From contig SHVB01000001.1 of NCBI GenBank assembly GCA_009694375.1, forward strand, positions 258,366-322,365: 64,000 bases of DNA. Direction: 5' to 3'. Source of the DNA: Acidimicrobiia bacterium (lineage in GTDB: Bacteria > Actinomycetota > Acidimicrobiia > Acidimicrobiales > VFJN01). Below the pieces are notes generated by a model, which worked only from the letters and a program-made list of their open reading frames with translations, ran no database searches and was not told where the DNA came from. The translations under genes and the position numbers were made by a program. This document shows, in pieces, positions 9,208 to 17,397 of the stretch (its first letter is position 1; each line of letters begins with the position of its first letter).

Positions 9208-9929
9208 GCGGCCCGGAAGCAGGCCGCCGCTGCCACCGCCAGAGCGACCACCACCGCCGCCCACCCCGGCGTCCTCGCCCAATCTCGCTGGATGGCGATC
9301 TGGCGGGCCGCCACCAACGCCGCCGCGAGGTGCACCGCCACTCCCCCGCGCCACCACCAACCCGCCAGCGGTCGCATCGGTGCCGCCACGGCGAGGACCA
9401 CCAGGGTGGTCACGCACAGACCGCCACCCACCAGGGCGTGAGCGTTCCCGGCCGCCCCTATGTACGCGGCCACCACCGGCAGGACACTGACCACAAGGAC
9501 CGCCGGTCGGGAAAGCCTCAACCCACCCAGGGCCAGCACCGCCGCCACTCCCACACTCACACCCGTCGCCACGATGGCGGTACTGGTTTCGGGCACAGCC
9601 GCCCACACCCCCACCAGGGAGGCGACCACGAGCCACAGGACCGGAGGTACTCGATCCACCGGCTCCCCCGGCAAGCGCCACGCCCCCCGTCCCACCACCA
9701 CCGCCAGGGCCAACGCTCCCACGCCCGCCCCCACCCCCAGTTCCTGCACCACCGGCGTCGGTGTACCACCGACGAACCGGCGGTCGGCCACGAGGGCCGC
9801 CAACACCGCCGCGAACACGGCGATCACCCCCACCCGGGATCGACCCCTCACCACCGCCACCGCCGCCGCCGCCCCCCCGGCCACCAGGGCCATGGCTGCC
9901 AGGGACAGGTCGATCTGGCGCAGCATCAC
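9186..9929 (-). CDS. Multi-pass membrane protein of unknown function
   Basis: A 247-residue, very hydrophobic Ala/Val-rich protein with about seven predicted membrane spans and no recognisable catalytic motif. The two N-terminal methionines leave the start at 9929 or 9926. It begins two bases downstream of the GNAT gene stop (9932) on the same strand, so they are probably co-transcribed. Its last 22 bases overlap the converging glycosyltransferase. It is too small for a typical flippase or polymerase. A role in glycan export or modification is possible only by location. Confidence 0.75.
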   Translation of the reverse strand: MMLRQIDLSLAAMALVAGGAAAAVAVVRGRSRVGVIAVFAAVLAALVADRRFVGGTPTPVVQELGVGAGVGALALAVVVGRGAWRLPGEPVDRVPPVLWLVVASLVGVWAAVPETSTAIVATGVSVGVAAVLALGGLRLSRPAVLVVSVLPVVAAYIGAAGNAHALVGGGLCVTTLVVLAVAAPMRPLAGWWWRGGVAVHLAAALVAARQIAIQRDWARTPGWAAVVVALAVAAAACFRAAQSAEES

Positions 9930-9931
9930 GC

Positions 9932-10876
9932 TCAGAACAGCTCGAGGTCGCCGAGTGAAAAGGCCAGGTCACCGAGCGGGGGAACCGCCGGACGCGCCAG
10001 CGGTCGCCAGGTCACAATGGGCCCCCGGTGGCGCAGGGGCAACACACCGTGGGTGGCACCAAACCCGATCCCGATGGCGTAGTCGCCCGCCTCCCGCACC
10101 AGCCGACCCAGGGCTGCCCGATCGGGCCGGGGCGCCAACCACTCCACAATGGCCACCTCGCGTGCCGGGCCGCGACGGCGCACACGGAAAATCACCAGCC
10201 CCCCGCCCGCCTCGATGGCGCGGTACTGGAGTGGCTCGAACGAATAGCGCCAGGCCAGATAGGCCGCCGAGCGCGGCGTGGACCACCCCGTCACCGGCAG
10301 GCCCGCGCCGAGGGCAGCCACCGCGGGATCCTGCAGCACCTCAGCCGCTGGCTCCCCAATGGCGCAAGGCTCGGACCACTTCTCCGCCGCCGTGCGAGCC
10401 TGCCGCAAGATTGGCAACCGCCACAGAGTGGCGGGACGCATCCCGATCGTCGGCCGCCCCAACTCGTGCCACCCCATCTTCAAGTAGCCGGGCCGGCTCT
10501 GCTCGTTGGGGGTATTGAAGATCGCATCCACCCCCGCGGCCGTGAGGTCCCCTACCGCCTGGAGGGTGAGTCGGCGGAACAGACCACGCCCCTGATAGGC
10601 GGGATGCGTGGCTGTGTCCACCGCCCGACCCATGGCGATCGTTTCACTTCGGCTCCGAAAGGACCAGCGCAAGAACGTCCGAAACGCCACCACCTCACCG
10701 CCGTCTTCGGCCACCCACGCCGGCGAAAGACCCGCCGGATTCTCGTCGTGTTTCCATCGAAAAAACTCGCGATCACGCTCGTCATCGGCCCATCCGAGGG
10801 CCATCGCGGCCACGGCCAGCACCTGCTCCCGGTCCCCCGGAACACTGGGCCGGATCGTCAGTTCGTCAGACGCCAT
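9932..10876 (-). CDS. GNAT-family acyltransferase with C-terminal extension
   Basis: A 314-residue protein. The N-terminal half is a GNAT acetyltransferase fold with the acyl-CoA loop HPAYQGRGLFRRL near residues 92-105 and the PGYLKMGW segment typical of GNAT domain ends. The C-terminal half, with SAAYLAWRYSFEP, is conserved-looking and probably a second, degenerate acyltransferase-like domain. The ATG at 10876 lies 72 bases from the divergent NeuB homologue. Such large GNATs are often found in polysaccharide clusters and may acylate an amino sugar. The substrate is unknown. Confidence 0.8.
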   Translation of the reverse strand: MASDELTIRPSVPGDREQVLAVAAMALGWADDERDREFFRWKHDENPAGLSPAWVAEDGGEVVAFRTFLRWSFRSRSETIAMGRAVDTATHPAYQGRGLFRRLTLQAVGDLTAAGVDAIFNTPNEQSRPGYLKMGWHELGRPTIGMRPATLWRLPILRQARTAAEKWSEPCAIGEPAAEVLQDPAVAALGAGLPVTGWSTPRSAAYLAWRYSFEPLQYRAIEAGGGLVIFRVRRRGPAREVAIVEWLAPRPDRAALGRLVREAGDYAIGIGFGATHGVLPLRHRGPIVTWRPLARPAVPPLGDLAFSLGDLELF

Positions 10877-10948
10877 CTGGCCTGCATCATGCCCGACGGC
10901 CCTCGGCTCGGGAGCGACCCCAACCGGGCGGGTAGCATCAGCGGTGTT

Positions 10949-12013
10949 ATGGCCACCCGCACGACCGACCCCGCCGCGCCGGTTCTGAACATCAAAGATG
11001 ATCGCTGTGCGGTGATCGCCGAGGTAGCCCAGGGCCACGACGGCAGCCTGGGCCTGGCGCACTCCTTCATCGATCTCGCCGCCGAGGCCGGGGTTGACGC
11101 CATCAAGTTCCAAACCCACATCGCGGCGGCCGAGAGCACGCCCGAGGAGCCATGGCGGATCAACTTCAGTTACGAAGACACCAACCGCTACGCCTACTGG
11201 CAGCGCATGGAGTTCACCGAACCCCAGTGGCAGGGCCTGCGCGACCATTGCGATGGGAACAACCTTGGCTTTATCTCCTCGGCTTTTTCCACCGAGGCGT
11301 TGGAGTTGCTCCGCCGGGTCGGGGTGGCAGCCTGGAAGATCTCCTCGGGTGAAAGCCTCTCGTCGGACCTCTTGCGCCACCTCGGCAACGAAGGCGTACC
11401 CGTGCTCATCTCCACCGGCATGTCCACCTATGCCGACATCGCGGCCGCCGTGGACCATTGCCGAGCTGCCGGGAGCGAACCCGTGCTTCTGCAGTGCACC
11501 TCGATGTACCCCACCCCGCCCGAGCGACTGGGGCTCAACGTGCTCGCCGATCTCCGCCGCCGCTTTGACTGTGCCGTGGGCCTGTCGGATCACTCCGGCA
11601 CGATCTACCCGGGCCTGGCGGCGGTGGCCCTCGGGGCGGTGGTGCTGGAAGTGCACATGACGTTCTCGCGGCGCATGTTTGGGCCCGATTCGCCGGTGGC
11701 CCTGGAACCCGATGAGCTAAAAATCCTGGTGGAAGGGGTGCGATTCCTCGAGCGGGCGCGCGCCGCCCCGGTAGACAAAGACGCGGTGGCCGCCGAGTTG
11801 TCCGAGGTGCGCAATCTATTCGGCAAGTCCCTAATCAGCGCCCGAGCCCTGGCCGAGGGAACCGTGCTCACTCACGATGACCTCACCGCCAAGAAGCCGG
11901 CCTTTGGCATCCCCGCCACCGAGCGGGAGGTCATCGTGGGCCGCACGCTGCGCGTGGCGGTGCCCGCTGGCCACCCACTCTCCGTCGACGACCTGGCCGA
12001 CCCATCCCATTGA
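10949..12013 (+). CDS. Nonulosonic acid synthase (NeuB/SpsE/LegI family)
   Basis: A 354-residue PEP-dependent C9 sugar acid synthase with an N-terminal TIM barrel and a C-terminal SAF (antifreeze-like) domain from about residue 290. Seen motifs include VIAEVAQGHDGS, AIKFQTH, STGMST, GLSDHSG and EVHMTFSRRMFGPD; the two histidines in SDH and EVH match metal ligands of NeuB. The family condenses PEP with a 6-carbon mannosamine-type sugar to give sialic, legionaminic or pseudaminic acid. It is the first gene of an operon of seven to eight genes running to 19006, and its stop overlaps the TTG start of the next gene. Confidence 0.92.
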   Translation: MATRTTDPAAPVLNIKDDRCAVIAEVAQGHDGSLGLAHSFIDLAAEAGVDAIKFQTHIAAAESTPEEPWRINFSYEDTNRYAYWQRMEFTEPQWQGLRDHCDGNNLGFISSAFSTEALELLRRVGVAAWKISSGESLSSDLLRHLGNEGVPVLISTGMSTYADIAAAVDHCRAAGSEPVLLQCTSMYPTPPERLGLNVLADLRRRFDCAVGLSDHSGTIYPGLAAVALGAVVLEVHMTFSRRMFGPDSPVALEPDELKILVEGVRFLERARAAPVDKDAVAAELSEVRNLFGKSLISARALAEGTVLTHDDLTAKKPAFGIPATEREVIVGRTLRVAVPAGHPLSVDDLADPSH

Positions 12014-12975
12014 TCAACGCCTCCCGCCACCACGTCGTGATCGCGGAGCCCGTCCACTACGCCCCGGAGGCTCGCGCCATCCTGACCGAGATCGGTCCGG
12101 TGGTGGACGGTCCCTTCGACCGCCACGGCCTTCTCGACGCAGTGAGCGACGCCGGTGTATTGGTGGTGCGGCTCGGGCACGAGATCGATGCGGCGGTCAT
12201 GGCGGCCGGCCCACACCTGCGGTACATCGCCTCGCCCACCACGGGCACAGATCACATCGACCTCACGGCGGCGGCCGAGCGAGGCATCCAGGTGATCACG
12301 CTGCAGGGCGAGGTGGAATTTCTCCGCACCGTGCGCGCCACCCCCGAGCACACCTGGGCCCTGCTGCTGGCCCTGGCCCGCAAACTCCCCGTCGCGGCGG
12401 CGAGCAGCCACACCCGGTGGGATCGAGACGCCTTCCGGGGTAGCGAACTGGCCGGGAAGCAACTGGGGATCTTCGGCCTCGGGCGGGTCGGACGCATCGT
12501 GGCGAGCTACGGCGTCGCCTTTCAGATGCCGGTCATCGCCTACGACACGGAGCCGGTTTCAGCCCCAGGGGTCACGATGGTGGCCTCGCTGCCCGAGTTG
12601 CTCCGCCACGCGAACATCCTGACGGTGCACGTTCCCCTCACCGAGCACACCCGCCACGCCATTGGTGCAGCCGAATGTGGCCTCCTCCCCCCCGGGGCGC
12701 TCGTAGTCAACACGGCCCGGGGAGCGATCATCGACGAGGCAGCGCTGGTGGACGCCCTGCGCGACGGCCACCTCGGCGGTGCGGCGGTAGATGTGCTCGA
12801 GGATGAACGCAGCCCCCACGGTGTTCCCGGCGGCCCATTGCTGCGGTTCGCCAGCGAACACCCCGACCGGGCTATCGTGACGCCTCACATCGCCGGGGCC
12901 ACCTGGGAATCGATGCACCGCACCGAGGTATTCCTGGCTGAACGCCTACGGGGGCTGGTCTCCCAGGAGGCCTGA
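12010..12975 (+). CDS. D-isomer-specific 2-hydroxyacid dehydrogenase family protein
   Basis: A 321-residue NAD(P)-dependent dehydrogenase. The cofactor motif is GIFGLGRVGRIV; catalytic Arg lies in VNTARGAI, the Glu in the VDVLEDE region and the His in TPHIAGATWES. The start is TTG 12010, overlapping the NeuB stop by four bases (TTGA), so translation is probably coupled. Enzymes of this family interconvert 2-keto and 2-hydroxy acids. NeuB products are 2-keto acids, so a link to nonulosonate or pyruvate chemistry is plausible, but no such function is known to me. Phosphoglycerate-dehydrogenase-like activity is the neutral alternative. Confidence 0.88.
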   Translation: MINASRHHVVIAEPVHYAPEARAILTEIGPVVDGPFDRHGLLDAVSDAGVLVVRLGHEIDAAVMAAGPHLRYIASPTTGTDHIDLTAAAERGIQVITLQGEVEFLRTVRATPEHTWALLLALARKLPVAAASSHTRWDRDAFRGSELAGKQLGIFGLGRVGRIVASYGVAFQMPVIAYDTEPVSAPGVTMVASLPELLRHANILTVHVPLTEHTRHAIGAAECGLLPPGALVVNTARGAIIDEAALVDALRDGHLGGAAVDVLEDERSPHGVPGGPLLRFASEHPDRAIVTPHIAGATWESMHRTEVFLAERLRGLVSQEA

Positions 12976-13015
12976 ACACACGATGCATCCATTGTCTGCC
13001 CACCAGGAGGCCTCG

Positions 13016-14164
13016 TTGCGCAAGGTGTGCGTTGTCGTCACCGCTCGACCGAGTTATGCCCGCATCAAGAGCGTCCTCGAAGCCGTGCGCGATCGGGCCG
13101 ACCTCGAACTGCAGTTGGTCGTTGGAGCATCGGCGCTGCTCGAACGCTACGGCCCGGCCATCGATGTCATACGGGCCGACGGCTTCGAACCCGACGCGGT
13201 TGCCTACATGGTGGTGGAAGGCGAAAACCTCGTCACCACCGCCAAATCCACCGGCCTGGGCGTGGTGGAGCTGGCTTCGATCTTTGATCGCCTCCAGCCC
13301 GACGTCGTGGTGAGCGTGGCCGACCGCTACGAGACGATCGCCACCGCCATTGCCGCGTCGTACATGAACATTCCCCTCGCCCATGTGCAGGGGGGTGAGA
13401 TCACCGGCTCGATCGACGAGAAGGTTCGCCACGCCGTAACCAAACTGGCCGACATCCACCTGGTGGCCACCGAACTAGCCCGCCAACGAGTGGTGCGCAT
13501 GGGTGAGGTGCCCGCCAGCGTGTTCCTCACCGGCTGCCCGTCGATAGACCTCGCCGATCGAGTGGCCCGGGAGACAGAACCGTTCGATCCGTTTGACCGC
13601 TACGCCGGGGTGGGCGAGGAGTTCAGCGTCGATCAGGACTACGTCGTGATCATGCAGCACCCGGTGACCACGGAGTACGCCGATGCCACCCAACAGATCG
13701 ATGCGACCCTCGCCGCCCTTACGCAGATGGATCTGCCGGTGTTCTTCTTTTGGCCGAACGTAGACGCCGGTTCCGATCGCATCTCCAAACGCATCCGACA
13801 GTTCCGAGAGGAATACGATCTCCCGCACGTGTACTTCTTCAAGAACCTCCCCCCCGAAGACTTCCTGCGGCTGATCAGTCGGGCTCGCTGTGTCATTGGC
13901 AACTCCAGCGTGGGCATACGCGAGTGCTCCTACCTAGGCGTGCCCGTGGTGAACATCGGCACTCGGCAGCACGGCCGGGAGCGCGGCCCCAACGTGATCG
14001 ACGTACCCGCTTCGAGCGATGAGATCGTGGCCGCCGTGCAGCGCCACCTGGCTACCGAACCGGCGCCGGGCGTACACATCTACGGCGATGGGCAGGCGGG
14101 CAGGCGGATCGCGGAGGTGCTCGCCACCTGTGCACTCACCATCGAGAAGCGCCTCACCTATTGA
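13016..14164 (+). CDS. UDP-N-acetylglucosamine 2-epimerase, hydrolysing type (NeuC/LegG family)
   Basis: A 382-residue GT-B-fold hydrolysing 2-epimerase. Motifs include TARPSYARIK at the N-terminus, HVQGGEITGSIDEKVRHA mid-protein and GNSSVGIRECSYLGVPVVNIG near the C-terminus. It releases UDP from a UDP-2-acetamido sugar and inverts C2, giving ManNAc or its 4-acetamido-6-deoxy analogue, the substrate of NeuB-type synthases. I chose TTG 13016 because AGGAGG lies five bases upstream and the protein then starts like its relatives; an in-frame ATG at 12983 with a more distant AGGAGG is the alternative. It sits in one operon with the NeuB and NeuA homologues. Confidence 0.9.
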   Translation: MRKVCVVVTARPSYARIKSVLEAVRDRADLELQLVVGASALLERYGPAIDVIRADGFEPDAVAYMVVEGENLVTTAKSTGLGVVELASIFDRLQPDVVVSVADRYETIATAIAASYMNIPLAHVQGGEITGSIDEKVRHAVTKLADIHLVATELARQRVVRMGEVPASVFLTGCPSIDLADRVARETEPFDPFDRYAGVGEEFSVDQDYVVIMQHPVTTEYADATQQIDATLAALTQMDLPVFFFWPNVDAGSDRISKRIRQFREEYDLPHVYFFKNLPPEDFLRLISRARCVIGNSSVGIRECSYLGVPVVNIGTRQHGRERGPNVIDVPASSDEIVAAVQRHLATEPAPGVHIYGDGQAGRRIAEVLATCALTIEKRLTY

Positions 14165-14183
14165 GGATGGAGGATGACGTCGT

Positions 14184-14927
14184 ATGAACACCCCCGCTGA
14201 GGACGAGGACTACTGGGGTGCCTCCGGCCTCCGGTCCCTCTTCGAGAACCTCCCCGCCGACCCGGTGGCGCTCCGTCCCGATGTCAATGACCTCGTCCGA
14301 CTCCACCGCCTGGTGCGCACCCGACCCTGTGTCACCGTTGTCGAGTTCGGGATCGGCTGCTCCACCATCGCCCTGGCCCACGCCATGGATCAGAACGAAC
14401 AAACCCACGGCGAGGAACTACGGACCCGGCTGGCGCGCAATTCGCAGTTGTTCCAAGTGTTCAGCGTGGATGCCAATCAGCGATGGATCGACCATACGGC
14501 CTCGCGCCTTCCCGCCCATCTTGCTGCCCGCGTGCACCTGAGCCACAGCACCGTGTCGGCCACCACCTTCGGCGGGCGACTGTGTCACACCTACGACACC
14601 CTTCCCAATGTGGTCCCCGACTTCATCTACCTCGACGGCCCTGATCCGGCCGACGTCACCGGGGCCGTCAACGGCCTCGATTTCTCCGCCCCGGAGCGCA
14701 CGGTGATGGCCGCCGACATTCTGCTCATGGAGCCCACGTTGCTGCCGGGAACCGTGATCGTGGTGGACGGCCGGGAAAACAACGTGCGCTTCTTGACCCG
14801 CAATCTGCAACGCCCGATCTCGCTCTCGGTCGAGGGCGACGCATCGATCATCGAATTCGTGGAACCACGCCTCGGTCGGGTGGATGTGATCGGCGTGGAT
14901 GGGCGGGGCCGACCCGGCCAGTCATGA
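14184..14927 (+). CDS. Class I SAM-dependent methyltransferase-like protein
   Basis: A 247-residue protein that looks like a Rossmann-fold methyltransferase: VVEFGIGCSTIALAHAM is a motif I-type glycine loop, FSVDANQRWID gives the acidic residue after beta-2, and DFIYLDGPDP resembles motif IV. No target-recognition motif is visible. Its stop overlaps the start of the next glycosyltransferase (ATGA), so it is part of the nonulosonate operon. A sugar O-methyltransferase is reasonable, but the fold is also used by non-methylating proteins, so I keep the function open. Confidence 0.72.
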   Translation: MNTPAEDEDYWGASGLRSLFENLPADPVALRPDVNDLVRLHRLVRTRPCVTVVEFGIGCSTIALAHAMDQNEQTHGEELRTRLARNSQLFQVFSVDANQRWIDHTASRLPAHLAARVHLSHSTVSATTFGGRLCHTYDTLPNVVPDFIYLDGPDPADVTGAVNGLDFSAPERTVMAADILLMEPTLLPGTVIVVDGRENNVRFLTRNLQRPISLSVEGDASIIEFVEPRLGRVDVIGVDGRGRPGQS

Positions 14928-16048
14928 GGATCTACTGGTACGCCCCCTTCGACAACGCGTCGGAGATCGAACTCGCCCAGGCGTTGGTGGGCCAGGTCTC
15001 CGACCTCGTCCTGCACTCGGTTTACAGCCGATTTGGGGTGCGTCTTCCCAAACGAGACGACGAACTCACAATGGTGCGCGACCTCCCCGCTCCCGCCAAC
15101 GAACTCTTTCGGAGAAGTACCCGGTTCCGTCGCGCCAAGGTGGCGTTAAACCGCGCCCGGTTCCGTCAACACGAGATCTCCAACGGCGACTTTGATCTCG
15201 TCCACCTCCACACGTTCAACATGTTCACGGATTGGATCGCCCTGCCTCTGCTCCGGCGGAAAGGTCGGCCGCTGGTGCTCTCGGTCCACAACGTGCGCCC
15301 GCACGACCAACGCGGACCCCGCGCGATCGAGACACTGGTTCACCGATTGGCGTACAACGTGCCCGACCGCCTCATCGTGGCCCATGAGAGCCTCCGCACC
15401 CGCCTCGTCGAGGAGTTCAGGATTGCGCCGGAACGGATCTCGGTGGTCCCTCTTCCCAGCCCCCGGGTGGAACTGGCCAGTGATCATCCCGCCGAAAATC
15501 CCAAGGAACTGCTGTTCTTCGGCACCCTGCGTAGCAACAAGGGCCTTGAGGTATTGCTCAGCGCCATCGCCTCGATTCCTCGTGCTACCCCGATCATTTT
15601 TCGGATTGCCGGTCGCGGTGATCACGAGATCGAGCAGCTCATCGCGCGCCACGCCCAACATGATCCGCGTATCCGCGTGGAGATTGGTTGGATCACCCCC
15701 GAACGCCAAGCCACCCTGTACGCCCGTGCCTGGGCGGTGGTGGTCCCCTACCTTCCGGCCTTCGCGGCCCAGAGTGGCACCGTCCGCGTGGCGTACAGTT
15801 TCGGCACCCCGGTCATCGCGTCCAATACCGGCGCGCTCGGTGAGACCATCCGCCAAGACGGGACCGGCTGGCTGGCCGAGCCCGGCGATCCACGTGACCT
15901 CGCCGACCGGATGCTGGCGGCGGTAGCCGATGTTGAGGGTCGCCAGGCCCGGGCACTGGTGGCCAAACGCCTCGGCCAGGAGCGCAACGCCGAAACCCTG
16001 GCGCCGCTGGTACTCCAGCTCTACGCGGAACTCGGCGTCGTCCCATGA
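14924..16048 (+). CDS. Glycosyltransferase family 4
   Basis: A 374-residue GT-B enzyme. The N-half contains FDLVHLHTFNMF and SVHNVRPHD; the C-half contains LLFFGTLRSNKGLEVLL and SFGTPVIASNTGALGE, typical of GT4 donor-binding domains. Start and stop overlap both neighbours by four bases, placing it firmly inside the nonulosonate operon. Likely adds a hexose or aminohexose to the same glycan that receives the nonulosonic acid. Sugar and linkage are not predictable. Confidence 0.87.
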   Translation: MRIYWYAPFDNASEIELAQALVGQVSDLVLHSVYSRFGVRLPKRDDELTMVRDLPAPANELFRRSTRFRRAKVALNRARFRQHEISNGDFDLVHLHTFNMFTDWIALPLLRRKGRPLVLSVHNVRPHDQRGPRAIETLVHRLAYNVPDRLIVAHESLRTRLVEEFRIAPERISVVPLPSPRVELASDHPAENPKELLFFGTLRSNKGLEVLLSAIASIPRATPIIFRIAGRGDHEIEQLIARHAQHDPRIRVEIGWITPERQATLYARAWAVVVPYLPAFAAQSGTVRVAYSFGTPVIASNTGALGETIRQDGTGWLAEPGDPRDLADRMLAAVADVEGRQARALVAKRLGQERNAETLAPLVLQLYAELGVVP

Positions 16049-17397
16049 GCGATCCCGGTCGATCGGTCGGGCACCCAAACACCGATGGGCTTGAGGAGGT
16101 GGCGGACGCGCTGTTGCACACGATCGCCAGCGATGGCCTGGGGCGGGGTCTGCTGTGGTCGGCCGCTCCCACTGCGCTTCTCGACCATGCCCGGGGTTCG
16201 GCGGCGCCTCCGGGGCGAGGCGGAGGCCGGGGGGCCCGGCCCACCATCACCACCCTGCTGGCGGCACTGGCCACAGCCCGCGGGTCGTGCCTCACCACCG
16301 TGGACAACGTGTTGTTTGCCTACGAAGGGGCCAACCCGCAGGCCACCCTCGCGCCGGTAATCGATGCCACCGCCCGAACCCGCGGCGTGGCACCCGTGAC
16401 TCACTCTGTGCGCCCACCGCTGTCGCTGCTCACCGCCGGAACCCGCGACCTCCGCCATGAGCGGGCCGCCCTACGCCAGGCGCTTCCGGCCGGGGTGCCT
16501 GAGGCTGTTGAGCGGGCCCTGCAAGCCGCGGTGCGGGCCCACGCCCGCGCCGAGGCAGCGCTGGATTCCATTGAGCCGCGTTTGGTGGTGCTGGCCTCCC
16601 AGCACTCCACCGCTTCACGGGCGTTGATCCAAGCCGCCCGGGTACGCCAGATCCCCACCGCTTACCTCCCCCACGCCCCGGCGGCCGACACCTACCAGTA
16701 CCGCGATCTCCCCACTGATTTCGCCGGATTGCGGGGGGCCCGAGAAGTGGATTTCTATCGGTCGCTCGGGGCTCGAGGGGCCCTCGCGGTGGTGGGCAAT
16801 CCCCAGGCCCAGGTGGTGATCCCCCCGCACCTGAACCCCGAGGCGGCGGTGATCTTCGCGCCTCGGCCCCAACCCATCGCCGAGGTGCGCGAGCAGGTCG
16901 CGGCGGTGGCGGAGGCGGCGGAGGCCGTGGTCGTGTCTCCGCACCCTCGAATGCGCCACCAGCGGCGCTACGCCGATCTATGGCCCGCGCACTGGGAGGT
17001 GCACCACGGCTGGACGGCCGAGCTGCTACGGGACGCCCACCCGTGCGTGATCCAACGCTCTAGCGGGGTGGCGTGGGAGGCCATGGCCCATGGTGTTCCG
17101 GTGATCGAGTTGGCCTCACCCGCCGCGGGGGATCCGTCGTACCTCATGATTCGCGAGCCCTACGCCCGGCGGTGCGCCTCGAACAACGACTTGCCCGCCG
17201 CGGTAGCCCAGGCCCGTCAATCCGCCACCGACCCCCTCGCCCGCCAGCAACTCATGGCCTGGGCGCAGGAGTGGTGTGCCGTCAGCGGCTCCCACGCGGT
17301 GGCTCGGGCCACCGAGTGGATCGAGCAGTGTGCGTCGGCTCCCTACCCCGCGGAGCCCCTACTCGACTATTGGGCACAGCCGTCCGGAGTGGCATGA
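16045..17397 (+). CDS. Putative GT-B-like surface-carbohydrate transferase, function unassigned
   Basis: A 450-residue protein I cannot place in a named family. The C-terminal half looks like the donor domain of capsule or CDP-glycerol-type GT-B transferases: VVVSPHPRMRHQRRY, then CVIQRSSGVAWEAMAHGVPVIEL, which is the usual S-S/G...EA...G.PVI pattern around the nucleotide-sugar site. The N-terminal half has no clear motif and contains a Gly/Arg-rich loop near residues 57-66. It is coupled by ATGA overlaps to the preceding glycosyltransferase and to the cytidylyltransferase that follows, so it is a candidate for using the CMP-nonulosonate. That role is inference. Confidence 0.7.
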   Translation: MSDPGRSVGHPNTDGLEEVADALLHTIASDGLGRGLLWSAAPTALLDHARGSAAPPGRGGGRGARPTITTLLAALATARGSCLTTVDNVLFAYEGANPQATLAPVIDATARTRGVAPVTHSVRPPLSLLTAGTRDLRHERAALRQALPAGVPEAVERALQAAVRAHARAEAALDSIEPRLVVLASQHSTASRALIQAARVRQIPTAYLPHAPAADTYQYRDLPTDFAGLRGAREVDFYRSLGARGALAVVGNPQAQVVIPPHLNPEAAVIFAPRPQPIAEVREQVAAVAEAAEAVVVSPHPRMRHQRRYADLWPAHWEVHHGWTAELLRDAHPCVIQRSSGVAWEAMAHGVPVIELASPAAGDPSYLMIREPYARRCASNNDLPAAVAQARQSATDPLARQQLMAWAQEWCAVSGSHAVARATEWIEQCASAPYPAEPLLDYWAQPSGVA

